Source: Streptomyces sp. TSRI0281 (lineage in GTDB: Bacteria > Actinomycetota > Actinomycetes > Streptomycetales > Streptomycetaceae). From it: 64,000 bases of DNA. Each line of letters opens with the position of its first letter. Position 1 is the first letter of the stretch. Shown here one piece after another: positions 46,058 to 56,500 of the stretch. Under the pieces are notes generated by a model that saw nothing but the letters and a program-made list of their open reading frames with translations, had not been told where the DNA came from and searched no databases. Location of the stretch: assembly GCF_001905125.1 (NCBI RefSeq), contig NZ_LWLE01000009.1, positions 1 to 64,000 on the forward strand. Reading direction: 5' to 3'. The translations under genes were made by a program, and so were the position numbers.

Positions 46058-46087
46058 GGGCAGAAGCGGCCAGGACACTTTAGGACA
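46058..46087 (-). promoter_or_regulatory. 30-bp conserved promoter element (copy 2)
   Basis: Plus-strand start GGGCAGAAGCGGCCAGG and end ACACTTTAGGACA, 26 of 30 identical with the element at 40994. It overlaps the last codons of the MFS gene (stop at 46080), which argues that its conservation is not a by-product of coding similarity. Confidence 0.65.
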
Positions 46088-47369
46088 CAGCCTTTCCTGC
46101 CTCGACCGCAAGAATTGAACGATCGGATTCGGGGAAATCACGCAGTCTTCGTATCGGACTGCACAGCAGAATGGCCGTTGCCAGTACGTGCAGGCCGGCC
46201 ATCATCCACATCGTTTCCCGGACACCGGACAACTCGCCGAGCGTGCCGCCGAGCAACCCGCCGACAGCGATGGCGCCGAAGCTGATCACAGCCGCGCTGG
46301 CACTGATGCGCCCAATCAGGTCGGGTGGGCAGTACCGCTGGCGGAAGGTGTCGGTGATGATGTTCGCCGCGACCACACCCGCGCCGACACCGACACCGCC
46401 GACGACGAAGAACGCGAGGCCGGCTCCCGGGCCGGTCAGCGGAAAGAGCAACGTGAAGGGCGCGGCGCCTACCAGGCAGATCACTACGGCCCGCGCACTG
46501 CCGTATCGCTGGGACACGCGGTGGGACAACAGCACTCCGACGACTCCGCCGAGACCGCACAACGTCAGCACCGCACCGACCACGGCCTCGCCGGCCCCGA
46601 CCGTCCGTACCAGGAACGCCACTTCGATCGAGCTCAGGCCGGTCAACGCGATGTTGGACACCGCGCTGAATACCGCGAGTGTGCGCAGAATGGGATCCCG
46701 GAACAGGAATCTCAGGCCGTCGCCGACTTCGGTGCGCAGTCGGCGCCGCCGGACCTCCGGAGGCGGCGAGGGCGGCGGTTCGGTGATCCGGATCGCCCGC
46801 AGACAGAACCAGGACACCAGGAAACTCAGCGCGTTGGCCACCAGTCCGGCGACGGCACCGAAAGCCTGCACCAGCATTCCGGCCAGACCGGGGCCGATGA
46901 CCTCGGCTGTCGACTCACTGCCCTGCAACCGCGCGTTGCCGGCCAGTAGCTCCGTGTCGGAGAGCAGTGTCGGCAGATACGCACGTTGTGCGGTGGTGAA
47001 GAAGACGCTGGCGCAACCGCAGACGAAGGCGGCCGCGAGCAGATGCGGAATGGTGAGTACGTCTGCCCAGGCCGCGACCGGAACACTGATGAAAGCGACG
47101 AAGGAAACGGCATCGGAGACCAGCATCACCGGGCGGCGGGGAAGGCGGTCCACCCAGGCGCCCGCGGGCAGACCGAGCATCAGCCACGGAAGATAGGCGA
47201 CGGACGTCAGCAGTCCGACGACGAAGGTGCCCGCGTGCAGGGTGAGGACGGCGACGAGCGGCAGTGCCACCACGGCGATCCCGTTGCCGAGCAGACTCGT
47301 GGTCTCCCCGAACCAGAACAACCGGAACTCGCGCCCGGTCACCGAGCCTGGGCGGGTCCTGCCGCTCAT
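46080..47369 (-). CDS. MFS exporter
   Basis: 429 residues, about twelve membrane helices, of the enterobactin-exporter-like MFS_3 group. Features: a basic N-terminus with FRLFWFGETTSLLGNGIAVV, the loop WVDRLPRRPVML (motif A-like), and a central hydrophilic Pro-rich loop (PPPSPPPEVRRRRL). Its start overlaps the NRPS stop by four bases (ATGA), so it is coupled to the terminal synthetase and is the probable exporter, and self-resistance, gene for the product. Confidence 0.9.
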   Translation of the reverse strand: MSGRTRPGSVTGREFRLFWFGETTSLLGNGIAVVALPLVAVLTLHAGTFVVGLLTSVAYLPWLMLGLPAGAWVDRLPRRPVMLVSDAVSFVAFISVPVAAWADVLTIPHLLAAAFVCGCASVFFTTAQRAYLPTLLSDTELLAGNARLQGSESTAEVIGPGLAGMLVQAFGAVAGLVANALSFLVSWFCLRAIRITEPPPSPPPEVRRRRLRTEVGDGLRFLFRDPILRTLAVFSAVSNIALTGLSSIEVAFLVRTVGAGEAVVGAVLTLCGLGGVVGVLLSHRVSQRYGSARAVVICLVGAAPFTLLFPLTGPGAGLAFFVVGGVGVGAGVVAANIITDTFRQRYCPPDLIGRISASAAVISFGAIAVGGLLGGTLGELSGVRETMWMMAGLHVLATAILLCSPIRRLRDFPESDRSILAVEAGKAVS

Positions 47370-50300
47370 CGTTCCCCCGCCCTGGGCCGCGGAGTGTCCA
47401 GCAGGGCGAGTTTCCCGGCGAGGACGGCGCCGATCCGTGAAATCGGCTCCGCCTGGGTGATCTCACCGTGGGCGCAGTCGATTTCATGCACCTCAAGCCT
47501 TCCGGTCACGTGGTCACGCCAGGATTCCGGTGCGGGGGCGTCCTCCGGCTTCCCCTCCGTGGCGGACATGAACACCAGGTCCCCCCGGTACGTCCGGGGC
47601 TGGAGTTCCTCGTAGATCCGGTCGTTGTCCACGAACACCCGGGCCAGCGCGGCGGCTTCCTCACGCGTCAACCATTCGAGCGTGCTGCCCGGTCGGCGGA
47701 CCGTCCGCTCGTAGTCGTCGAAGCGCAGCAGTTCCTCGCCGCACTCGGACAGGTCGTACCCCAAGGAGTCGAGGAGTTCGGTGAATGTCTCCGAACTGCC
47801 GTCTTCGAGTGGCCGGTAGCCGGGTACCGAGTCCGGCGGGTAGCCGTCCAGCAGGGCGAGCAGGTCGACCTGGGCTCCGCCGGCCTGGAGGTCGGTGGCC
47901 AGGAGGTGGGCGAGCACGGCACCGAAGGACCATCCGATCAGCCGGTAGGGTCCTTCGGGTTGGACGGACCGGATCTGCTCCACGTAGTCCTCGACCATCC
48001 GGCGCCAGGATCCGCCGCACGCCCTCGCGTCGGTGAGGCCTTTGGCCTGCAGTCCGTACACGGGGTAGCCGGCATCGATGTGGCCGAGCAGGCCCGCGTA
48101 ACCCCAGCTGATCCCGGCGGCCGGATGCACGCAGAACAGCGCGGGCCGATCGCCTCCTGTCCGCAGGGGGAGCAGGGACGCCAGCGGGTCGTGCTGCGCG
48201 CCCGCGGCCAGCCGGTCCGCCAGGTCGGCGACGGTGGGCGCCTGGAACAGGTCCACGATGGTGAGCTGGCCGCCGAGCACCGCTCGTACCCGGGAGAGCA
48301 GCCTGACGGCCAGCAGGGAGTGGCCGCCCAGTTCGAAGAAACTCTCCTCGGCTCCGACCTGGCTGAGCCCCAGGACCTGCGCGAACAGGTCGCAGAGGAC
48401 CTCCTCGTGGGGTCCACGCGGGCCACGCGACGCCGGACGGTGCGCGAAGTCCGGGGGCGGCAGGGCGTCCCGGTCGAGTTTCCCGTTGGGCGTCATCGGC
48501 AGCCGTCCCACCGGCTGGAAGAACGACGGGATCATGTGGTCGGGCAGGATCGAGGCCAGCCGGTTGCGCAGCCCGCGCGGGTCGAGCGCGTGGTCCGTGG
48601 CCGACTGCACGTACCCCACGAGCCGCTTGTCGCCCCTTGCGTCCTCGCGCACGGCCACGGCGGCCTGCGCCACGCCGGGGCAGCGGGTCAGCGCGGCCTC
48701 CACCTCGCCGAGCTCGATCCGGAAGCCCCTCACCTTGACCTGGTCGTCGACGCGGCCCAGATAGTCCAGCCTGCCCTGGCGGTCCCACCGGACCAGGTCG
48801 CCGGTGCGGTACATGCGGCTGCCCGTCTCCCCTTCCGCCACGTAGGGGCAGGCGACGAAACGTTCGGCGGTCGCGGCCGGGCGGTTCAGATAGCCGCGGG
48901 CCACGCCGGGGCCGGTCACGTACAACTCGCCCGGCACACCCGGCGCGACGGGGCGCAACCGCTCGTCGAGCACGAAGACCCTGGTGTTCCCGATCGGCCT
49001 TCCGATCAGCGGGTGCGGGCTGTCCGCGGCGTCCCACCACAACGCGTCCAGGGTGCATTCCGTGGGGCCGTAGAGGTTGTAACAGAGCGTGCCGGACGCC
49101 TCCCGGAGGCGCGTCCACAGCGACTGACCGGCGGCTTCCCCACCGAGCAACAGCACCAGTGGCGCCTGCGGTCCGGACAGCAGGCCCTCGTCGAGCAGGT
49201 GCTCCGCGTAGGTGGGGGTGACGTCGAGGACGTCAACCTCGGCGGACCTGACGTAGGCGGTCAACGCGCCGGCGTCGCGCCGGACGTCATCGCGGATGAC
49301 ATGGAGTTCATGTCCCGCCAGCATCCAGAACAGCGCCTCCCACGAGGTGTCGAACGACAGCGAGGCGGTGACGGCGGACCTCAGCCGCCGGCACGCCGCG
49401 GCCTCGGTGCGCGCGATCAGGCCCGCGCGGTGGAAGGCGTACAGGTTGCCCAAGGCGGAGTGCGGCGTCACCACACCCTTGGGACGGCCGGTGGATCCCG
49501 AGGTGTAGATGACGTACGCGGCACTGTCCGGCAGTACACGGCACTTCAGGTCGGCCACGGGGCCGGACGGCGTCTCGATCCGGTCGGCGAACACCGCGGG
49601 CAACTCACCGAACCCGTGCGCTGCCGCGGTCGCGGTGTCCGTGACGACGGCGACCGGTGCGGCGTCGCGCAGCATGTGCTCGATGCGGTCAGGTGGGTAT
49701 TCGAGGTCGACATGCAGGTAGGCCGCACCCGTCTTGAGCACCGCCAGCATCGCGACGACGGACTCGGCCGACCGGGGCAGGGCCAGTGCGACCAACCGCT
49801 CCGCCCCGGCTCCCTGAACACGCAGACGACGTGCGAGCAGGTTGGCACGAGCGTTGAGTTCGGCGAAAGTGAGCCTCGTGCTCCCGCACACCACCGCGGT
49901 GGCTCGCGGCGTCCGCGCGGCCTGCGCCTCGAACAGCTCCGGCACGGTGGCCGACGACGCGGGCCGGGCGGTGTCGTTCCACGCGACGAGGGCCTGGTGC
50001 CGGTGCTCGGCGGAGAGAGGATCGGCGTCGCCGATGGGCCGTTGCGGAGCCGACATGAGTTGCCGCATCAGCCTGGGCAGGGCATCGGCGATGTGGTCGA
50101 CGGTGGCCCGGTCGAACAGGCCGGTCGCGTACTCAAGGGAACCGTCGATGCCGGCCGCTTCCCCGTCCGGCGTGCGATGCTCCCGGAAGTCGGCGGACAG
50201 GTCGAACTTCGCGACCTCCCAGTCCAGTTGCTCCTCAGTACAGGTCAGGCCCGGCAACGAGAACGTCGCCTCCTCTCCCCTGGACAGGGTGAGCATGACC

Positions 50301-51343
50301 TGGAAGAGCGGATGCCGTGCCAGTGACCGTTCCGGGTTCAGGTCCTCGACCAGCCGCTCGAAAGGAACGTCCTGGTGGTCATAGGCGGCGACATCGGCAT
50401 CCCGCACCCGGTGCAGCAACTCGCTGAACGTCGGATCACCGGCCACGTCGCTGCGCAGTACCAGGGTGTTCACGAAGAAACCGACGACGCCCTCCAGCGC
50501 ATCGTCCAGGCGTCCCGCCACCGCGGTGCCGATGGGGATGTCCGTACCGGCCCCCAGCCGGGACAGCAGTACCGCAAGCCCGGCCTGGAGCACCATGAAG
50601 GTGGTGCACCCGTGGTCGGCGGCGACCGCGAGCAGGCGGCGATGCAGATCGCCGTCGAGCTTCAGCGGTACGCAGTCACCGCGGTGGTCGGCGATCGCGG
50701 GGCGCGGCCGGTCGAACGGCAAGTCCAGCTCGGCGGGCAGCCCGGCCAACTGCTCGCGCCAGAAGGACAGCTGTGTCGCGAGCAGGCTCTCCGGGTCGTC
50801 CTCCTGGCCCAGCAAGTCACGCTGCCATACGGCGTAGTCCCGGTAACTCACCGGAATCGGCGACCACTGAGGTGACTCGCCCGCGGCCCTGGCGCGGTAC
50901 GCCGCGGCCAGGTCGGTGAGCAGCGGCTGCCAGGATCCCTCGTCGCAGGCTATGTGGTGGAGCACCAACGCCAGCACGTGTTCCCGCGGTGCCAGCGCGA
51001 ACACCGTCGCCCGGATGGGGAGATCGGCCGTCAGGTCGAAGCCGCGGTCGACGGTGGCGGACAGCGCGTCGGTGAGCCCGCTCTCCTCGCACGCGACCAC
51101 GTCCAGCTCGGGCCGTCGGGCAAGTACGCGCTGTACGGGTTCGCCCTCGACACCGGGGTACACCGTGCGCAGCACTTCGTGCCGGTCTGCCAGGTCGGCG
51201 AGCGCCGCTGCCAGGGCGGTGCGGTCCAGTTCGCCTCTCATCCGGATGACGAGCGGGCAGTTGTAGACCGCCGACCCGCCGTTCACGCGATTCAGGAACC
51301 ACAGCCTCCGCTGGGCGTAGGACACGGGGGACACAGGGGACAC
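47366..51343 (-). CDS. Terminal NRPS module, C-A-PCP-TE
   Basis: 1325 residues from GTG 51343, where GAGGAG of the preceding stop region is the ribosome site. C domain (about 5-430) with HHIACDEG at 131; A domain (about 470-960) with YTSGSTGRPKGV near 618 and A4 LSFDTSWEALFW; PCP with GGHSLLAV near 1006; TE (about 1090-1320) with GWSFGA at 1139 and the His in IDCAHGE near 1288. It adds the last amino acid and releases the peptide by hydrolysis or cyclisation. The pocket (D-T-x-D-L-G-L-L-D, hand-aligned) resembles that of module 2 in the other synthetase. Coupled to the MFS gene. Confidence 0.95.
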   Translation of the reverse strand: MSPVSPVSYAQRRLWFLNRVNGGSAVYNCPLVIRMRGELDRTALAAALADLADRHEVLRTVYPGVEGEPVQRVLARRPELDVVACEESGLTDALSATVDRGFDLTADLPIRATVFALAPREHVLALVLHHIACDEGSWQPLLTDLAAAYRARAAGESPQWSPIPVSYRDYAVWQRDLLGQEDDPESLLATQLSFWREQLAGLPAELDLPFDRPRPAIADHRGDCVPLKLDGDLHRRLLAVAADHGCTTFMVLQAGLAVLLSRLGAGTDIPIGTAVAGRLDDALEGVVGFFVNTLVLRSDVAGDPTFSELLHRVRDADVAAYDHQDVPFERLVEDLNPERSLARHPLFQVMLTLSRGEEATFSLPGLTCTEEQLDWEVAKFDLSADFREHRTPDGEAAGIDGSLEYATGLFDRATVDHIADALPRLMRQLMSAPQRPIGDADPLSAEHRHQALVAWNDTARPASSATVPELFEAQAARTPRATAVVCGSTRLTFAELNARANLLARRLRVQGAGAERLVALALPRSAESVVAMLAVLKTGAAYLHVDLEYPPDRIEHMLRDAAPVAVVTDTATAAAHGFGELPAVFADRIETPSGPVADLKCRVLPDSAAYVIYTSGSTGRPKGVVTPHSALGNLYAFHRAGLIARTEAAACRRLRSAVTASLSFDTSWEALFWMLAGHELHVIRDDVRRDAGALTAYVRSAEVDVLDVTPTYAEHLLDEGLLSGPQAPLVLLLGGEAAGQSLWTRLREASGTLCYNLYGPTECTLDALWWDAADSPHPLIGRPIGNTRVFVLDERLRPVAPGVPGELYVTGPGVARGYLNRPAATAERFVACPYVAEGETGSRMYRTGDLVRWDRQGRLDYLGRVDDQVKVRGFRIELGEVEAALTRCPGVAQAAVAVREDARGDKRLVGYVQSATDHALDPRGLRNRLASILPDHMIPSFFQPVGRLPMTPNGKLDRDALPPPDFAHRPASRGPRGPHEEVLCDLFAQVLGLSQVGAEESFFELGGHSLLAVRLLSRVRAVLGGQLTIVDLFQAPTVADLADRLAAGAQHDPLASLLPLRTGGDRPALFCVHPAAGISWGYAGLLGHIDAGYPVYGLQAKGLTDARACGGSWRRMVEDYVEQIRSVQPEGPYRLIGWSFGAVLAHLLATDLQAGGAQVDLLALLDGYPPDSVPGYRPLEDGSSETFTELLDSLGYDLSECGEELLRFDDYERTVRRPGSTLEWLTREEAAALARVFVDNDRIYEELQPRTYRGDLVFMSATEGKPEDAPAPESWRDHVTGRLEVHEIDCAHGEITQAEPISRIGAVLAGKLALLDTPRPRAGER

Positions 51344-51353
51344 GGGCAACTCC

Positions 51354-52124
51354 TCAGGAGACAGAGCCGGTTGCGGCGGAATTGATCGAAGCGATCCGGC
51401 TCGGGAGGGTCTGCCAGATCTCCGGGGTGTAGAAGTGACCGCCGCCGAGCACGTCGTGCCGGTACGGGCCGGAGGCCAGGGCGCTCCACCGAGCAGCCGC
51501 GTCGGCACTGATCAACGGATCGTCGGCACCGGAGAACACCTGAAGCGGCACGCTCACCTCGGCGCCGCCGTAGACGAAGGTGTTGCGGACGTCGATGTCG
51601 GCCCGTATCAGCTCCAGCGCCACCTCGGTCAGGCCGGCGTGTTCACGGACGTGCTGGGGCAACAGGCCGTGGGTTCCGAGCCACTCCAGGAGTCGCTCGT
51701 CCGCGTCCTGGGGGGTGGGAAGGCGTTCGCTGTCGGTCAGGCCGCGGTCCGGGGCGTTGCAGGAGGACAGGACGAGCGCTTCGGGCTTCCGCGCCTCGTC
51801 ACTGTCGAGCCGGGCGGCCACGTCGAAGGCCATCCAGCCGCTCATGCTGTGCCCGAAGAGGATGTACGGGCCGAGATCGGCTTCGCGCAGTGATCGTGTG
51901 ACATCGGCGGCCAGTTCGTCCCAGTCACGGGCGAAGTCCTCGGCGAACCGCCCCTCCCTGCCGGGGTAGCAGAGCACGACCAGGTCCGTCCCTGCGGGCA
52001 TGTGCGCGGTCCACGGCTGGTACGCGGCCGTGCCACCGCCGAAGAAACTCAGGCCGACCAGAGTCCGCTCGGCGTGCGGCGTCCGGTGCAGGGGCACCAT
52101 CGTGGTGTCCCGCACGCCGCTCAC
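51354..52124 (-). CDS. Type II thioesterase (editing)
   Basis: 256 residues, alpha/beta-hydrolase of the NRPS type II editing class. Motifs: LVGLSFFGGGTAAYQPW, YPGREGRFAEDF, the elbow GHSMSG (about residue 95), the acid in FSGADDPLIS, and the His in GGGHFYTPE near the C-terminus. It removes misprimed or stalled acyl groups from carrier domains. GTG 52124 overlaps the MbtH stop (GTGA) and the gene ends 10 bp before the terminal synthetase. Confidence 0.9.
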   Translation of the reverse strand: MSGVRDTTMVPLHRTPHAERTLVGLSFFGGGTAAYQPWTAHMPAGTDLVVLCYPGREGRFAEDFARDWDELAADVTRSLREADLGPYILFGHSMSGWMAFDVAARLDSDEARKPEALVLSSCNAPDRGLTDSERLPTPQDADERLLEWLGTHGLLPQHVREHAGLTEVALELIRADIDVRNTFVYGGAEVSVPLQVFSGADDPLISADAAARWSALASGPYRHDVLGGGHFYTPEIWQTLPSRIASINSAATGSVS

Positions 52125-52393
52125 CGCGACTTCCCGGTGAACGTCGGCCCGGCATCAGCGATCTCGTTCGCCGCCGGCGGTCGGGCCCCGTCCATCGTGG
52201 CCGCCAGGCCGGCCGGCCGCATGTCCGTCCAGTTTTCCTCGACATGGGCCAGGCACGCGGTCCGCGTTCCCGCTCCGAAGACGGTGGACCAGCCGGCGGG
52301 CACGTCGATGTTCGCGGGCCACAAGGAGTGCTGTCGCTCCGCATTGGCCAGGACGAGATAGGAGCCATTTTCGTCGTCGAACGGATTGTTCAC
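52121..52393 (-). CDS. MbtH-like protein
   Basis: 90 residues. NPFDDENGSYLVLANAERQH, SLWPANIDVPAGW and CLAHVEENWTDMRP are the family signature with the conserved Trp residues. MbtH-like proteins bind A domains and are needed for their activity or folding. About 25 extra residues follow the usual end. First gene of the mbtH-TE-NRPS-MFS operon. Confidence 0.95.
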   Translation of the reverse strand: MNNPFDDENGSYLVLANAERQHSLWPANIDVPAGWSTVFGAGTRTACLAHVEENWTDMRPAGLAATMDGARPPAANEIADAGPTFTGKSR

Positions 52394-52507
52394 GGAATTG
52401 TCCTTTCAAGGTGGTCAGTTCATGGCGATCGAGCCGGGCCGGTGGAGGTCGACCGAGTTGAGGTGACGTGGCGTCGGAGGTAGGTGCGGGACGGGCCCGT
52501 TCGGTGG

Positions 52508-53488
52508 TCAGAGCCAGCCGAGCCGAGCGGCCTTGACCCCGGCCTCGAAGCGGCTGCGGGCGCCGAGGCGCTCCATCAGCACCGCCATCATGCGTCGAGC
52601 GGTCCGGTGCGAAACATGCAACTGACCTGCGGCGGCCGCATCGGTACACCCCTCGGCGACCAGCCTGAGCAGCGCCCGTTCCTTGCCGTTCAAGGTGTCG
52701 TCCGTCGTCGAACGCCCGGCGTCCAGCGGTGTGGCCAACGACCAGGTCTGTTCGAACAGAACGACCATGGGAGCGACGAGGCCGGGATCGGTGACCTGGA
52801 GCGCGCCCGCCGCCGTGTTCTGCGGGTCGAGGGGCACCAGCGCGACCGAACCGTCGAACAGGATCATTCCCGGCAGCGGCGCGTCAAAGCCGCGGAACTG
52901 GCCCCCGTTGCCGGTCAGCCAGTGCACGTGCGCCATCGTCGCGGCGTCGTAGGAGTCGGTGCCCGTGCCGACGGTCCGGATCGACACCGAGCGGCTCAGC
53001 AACGCCTCGTCATTGCGGCGTGCTGCCGATAGTTCCGGCGTCGACCGCGCGCCACCGGGCACGAACGTCAGCACCTCACGGATGGCTTCTCCCGCCAGCC
53101 GGTCCACCCGGCACTGCACCTCGTCCATCCCCAGGAGCCGCTCGACCTGTTCGACCCTGCCCGGCCGGCCGGAGGCGTCGGACATGAGCAGGCGGACAAC
53201 CTCGGCATGGGTCTCGGCGACCCGCCGCTGCCGACGCGTCAACTCCTCGTACTGGCCGGCCAGCGACTGCTGCAGGCTCAGTATCGGGTCGACCACCGCG
53301 AATCTGCCGGGCACCTCGAAGGAACCCCGCACCAGGCCGAGTTCGAGCAGCCGGTCGATGCAGGCACGGACCAGATCCGGAGCGACCGCCAGCCGGTCGG
53401 CGATCTCCTCGGCGACCGGCGGAGGCGATGCGCCGATCTCCCGGTACACCGCTTCCTCCATCAGTTCCAGTCCGAACATGGTGAGCAT
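52508..53488 (-). CDS. TrmB/LuxR-type transcriptional regulator
   Basis: 326 residues. The N-terminal part is a TrmB-like winged helix (VAEEIADRLAVAPDLVRACI, RLLELGLVRGSFEV). A long middle region follows, and the C-terminus is a LuxR-type helix-turn-helix (GKERALLRLVAEGCTDAAAA, LHVSHRTARRMMAVLMERLG). Such two-domain regulators control many Streptomyces clusters and are the usual pathway-specific activators. It follows the large synthetase by 39 bp, and a hairpin at 53521-53535 lies between. Confidence 0.85.
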   Translation of the reverse strand: MLTMFGLELMEEAVYREIGASPPPVAEEIADRLAVAPDLVRACIDRLLELGLVRGSFEVPGRFAVVDPILSLQQSLAGQYEELTRRQRRVAETHAEVVRLLMSDASGRPGRVEQVERLLGMDEVQCRVDRLAGEAIREVLTFVPGGARSTPELSAARRNDEALLSRSVSIRTVGTGTDSYDAATMAHVHWLTGNGGQFRGFDAPLPGMILFDGSVALVPLDPQNTAAGALQVTDPGLVAPMVVLFEQTWSLATPLDAGRSTTDDTLNGKERALLRLVAEGCTDAAAAGQLHVSHRTARRMMAVLMERLGARSRFEAGVKAARLGWL

Positions 53489-53520
53489 CAGGTCCGTCTC
53501 CCAGGTGAGTCGGTGAACGC

Positions 53521-53535
53521 CCCACTGTCAGTGGG
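53521..53535. other. Inverted repeat at the synthetase stop codon
   Basis: CCCACTGTCAGTGGG, a perfect 7-bp inverted repeat around one base, contains the NRPS stop codon. It could form an RNA hairpin that separates expression of the synthetase from the regulator. No U-run follows, so it is not a classical terminator. Confidence 0.4.
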
Positions 53536-56500
53536 AAGTGGCAGGCCGCAGCGCCGGCCGGGCGGGCCGGGCCTTCGCCAGGTATGCGGCGACCCCGGCG
53601 ACGGTCGGGGCTCGGAAGAGTTCACGGACCGGCAGCTCCAGCCCCAGGGTCGAACGCACCCGGGAGATCAGCTGGGTCGCCAGCAGCGAATGCCCGCCCA
53701 GGGCGAAGAAGTTGTCGTCGATGCCGACCGAGTCGCGGCTGAGCACCTTGGCGAAGAGCTCGCTGAGCACCTCCTCGTTCGCCGTACGCGGGCCGGTGGT
53801 GGTCGGCGCCACGCCCCGCGACGGAGCCGGGCATTCGGTGACGACAGCGGACCGCCGGTCCTGGACGGGTGGTACGTCGAGGTCAGCGACCAGCCGTTCC
53901 GGGTCTCGGGCCACCTGCGTCAGTAACCTGCGCAGGCCGTCAGCGAGCCGCTCACCCGTCGAGGCGTCGAACAGCGCGGTCGAGTACGTCAAGGCCCCGA
54001 CCAGCCCGGCCGGCGCTCCGTCCTGGTCGAGCCGCTCCTCCACATCGATGACCAGGTCGAATTTCGCGGTGGTCGACGGGACCGGCCATTCGGTCGCCCG
54101 CAGACCGGGGAATTCCGGACCGGCGGTCGCGTGCTGGAGCTGGACCATGATGTGGAAGAGCGGGTGGCGGCTGGGCGAGCGTGGTGGATTCACCTCTTCG
54201 ACCAGCCGCTCGAACGGGACGTCCTGGTGCTCGTAGGCCGCGAGGTCGGTGGCCCGGACGCGACGGAGCAGCTCCGCGAAACTCGGGTTCGCCGAGACGT
54301 CGGTCCGCAGGACCACCGTGTTGACGAAGAACCCGACGACCTCGTCGACCGCGTCGTCCGTCCGGCCGGCCACCGGGGTGCCGATCGGAATGTCCGTCCC
54401 CGCGCCCAGCCTGCTGAGCAGGGCAGCGAATCCGGCTTGGAGCACCATGAACAGCGTGCAGTTGTGCTCCTTGGCGACCGCGAGCAGGCTTCGATGGAGG
54501 TCGGGACCCCACTCGACGTCCGCCGATCCCCCTGCGTAGTCGCTGGTCTCGGGCCGGGGCCGGTCCGTCGGCAAGGTCAATTCCACCGGGAGATCGGCCA
54601 GCTGGGCGCGCCAGTGGCTCAGCTGACGGGACAGCACACTGTCCTGGTCTTCCTCACTGCCCAGCAGATCCCGTTGCCACAGCGCGTAATCGGCGTACTG
54701 CACCGGCAGCTCGTCCCACTGTGGAGCGTCGCGTCGCGCGCGGGCGGCATAGGCGGCGGAAAGGTCGCGCATGAGCGGTCCGAGCGACCAGCCGTCGCAG
54801 ATGATGTGGTGGAACACCAGCAGCAGGACGTGATCCTCCTGGCCCGTCGTGAACAGGTGGGCGACCATGGGAGGCTGTGCGGCCAGATCGAACGGATGGT
54901 CCGCGGCCGCGCGAATCGCCGCCTCGACCTCGGCCCCGGACACCTCTCGGTGGACCAGTTCCGGCCGGACCGCTCCCGGCGCGAGCACCGACTGCACCCG
55001 CCGGCCGTCACGTTCGACGAAAACCGTCCGCAGACTCTCGTGTCGGTCCGTGACATCGGACAACGCCTGTTCGAGAACTCCCCGATCCAGCGGACCGGAG
55101 AGGCGCAGAGCGACAGGGAGATTGTAGCTGGTGCCTGTTTCCTCCCACTGGCTCAGGAACCACACCCGCTGCTGGGCGAAGGACAGCGGCAGCACGTCCG
55201 GGCGTTTTCCCCGCCGGAGCGTCGGCCTGCCGGGGAGAATTTCGTCAAGGCTCTGCGCCAGCCCGGCCACGGTCGGGGTACTGAACAGCAGACGGGCAGG
55301 CAGTTCCACGCCCAGCACGGAGCGCGCCCTGCTGCTCAGCCGCACAGCCAGCAGGGAGTGGCCGCCGAGATCGAAGAAGCCGTCGTCGATCCCCACCGCG
55401 TCACGGCCGAGCACCTCCGCGAACAGCCCGCACAGGAGCTCCTCGCGGAGATCGCGCGGCGCGCGCCGGGTGCCGGTGGGGTACGCCGGTTTCGGCAGCG
55501 CGGCGCGGTCGAGTTTCCCGTTCGGTGTCAACGGCAGTTCCTCGATCACCACGATCGCGGCGGGCACCATGTAGTCCGGCAGGTTCTGCCGTGCGAACTC
55601 CCGCAGTTGTCTCACGTCGAGTTCCGTGTTCCGCGCGAGCACATATCCGACGAGACGGTTGTCCCCGGGCCGGTCCTCGCGCAGGACCGCCACCGCGTGC
55701 GCGACGCCCTCGTGGCGGGCCAGTGCCGCCTCCACCTCACCGAGTTCGACCCGGAAACCACGGATCTTCACCTGGTCGTCGGCCCGGCCGAAGAATTCCA
55801 GCGCGCCGTCGTCGGTCCACCGGACCAGGTCACCCGTGCGATACATACGCCGTCCCGGCCTGAACGGGTTCGCGACGAACCGCTCCGCGGTCAGGCCAGG
55901 ACGGTTCACGTAACCGCGCGCCAACTGGGCTCCAGCGACGTACAGTTCGCCGATCACCTTCGGCGGGACGGGACGCAGCCCAGGGTCGAGCACGAACACG
56001 TCCACTCCGGCGATCGGACGGCCGATCAGAGGGCGGTCGCTGTCGTCCGACGTCCAGAAGAGGGAGTCCACAGTGGTCTCGGTCTGTCCGTAGATGTTGT
56101 AGACGGTGATCCCCTCGGTCTCTCGGATCCGTGTCCACAGCTTCTCGCCCACCGTTTCCGCGCCGGTCATCAGCACCGCCGGCGGTGTTCCGGCCGGGTC
56201 GAGCATCCCCTGCTGGATCAGCTCTTCGGCATAGCTGGGCATCACGTCGAGAGCGTCGATGCCGCACCGGTCCATGTACCGGGCCATGGCGGCGGGGTCG
56301 CGGCGGGTGTCGTCGCCGATCAGGTGGAGTTCGTGGCCGACGGCCTGCCACAGCAGACCGACGACCGAGGTGTCGAAGGAGAGGGACGCGGTCAGCGCCA
56401 TCCGGCAGCGCCGCGAACCTCGGGTCCGCTCGGCGGTGGCGATGACCTCCTCACGGTAGAAGGCGAGCAGATTGGCCAGCCCGCCGTGGGTCACCATCAC

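Noticed and set aside
51344..51508. Upstream extension of the terminal NRPS
   Set aside because: It overlaps the thioesterase gene; GTG 51343 with GAGGAG fits better.
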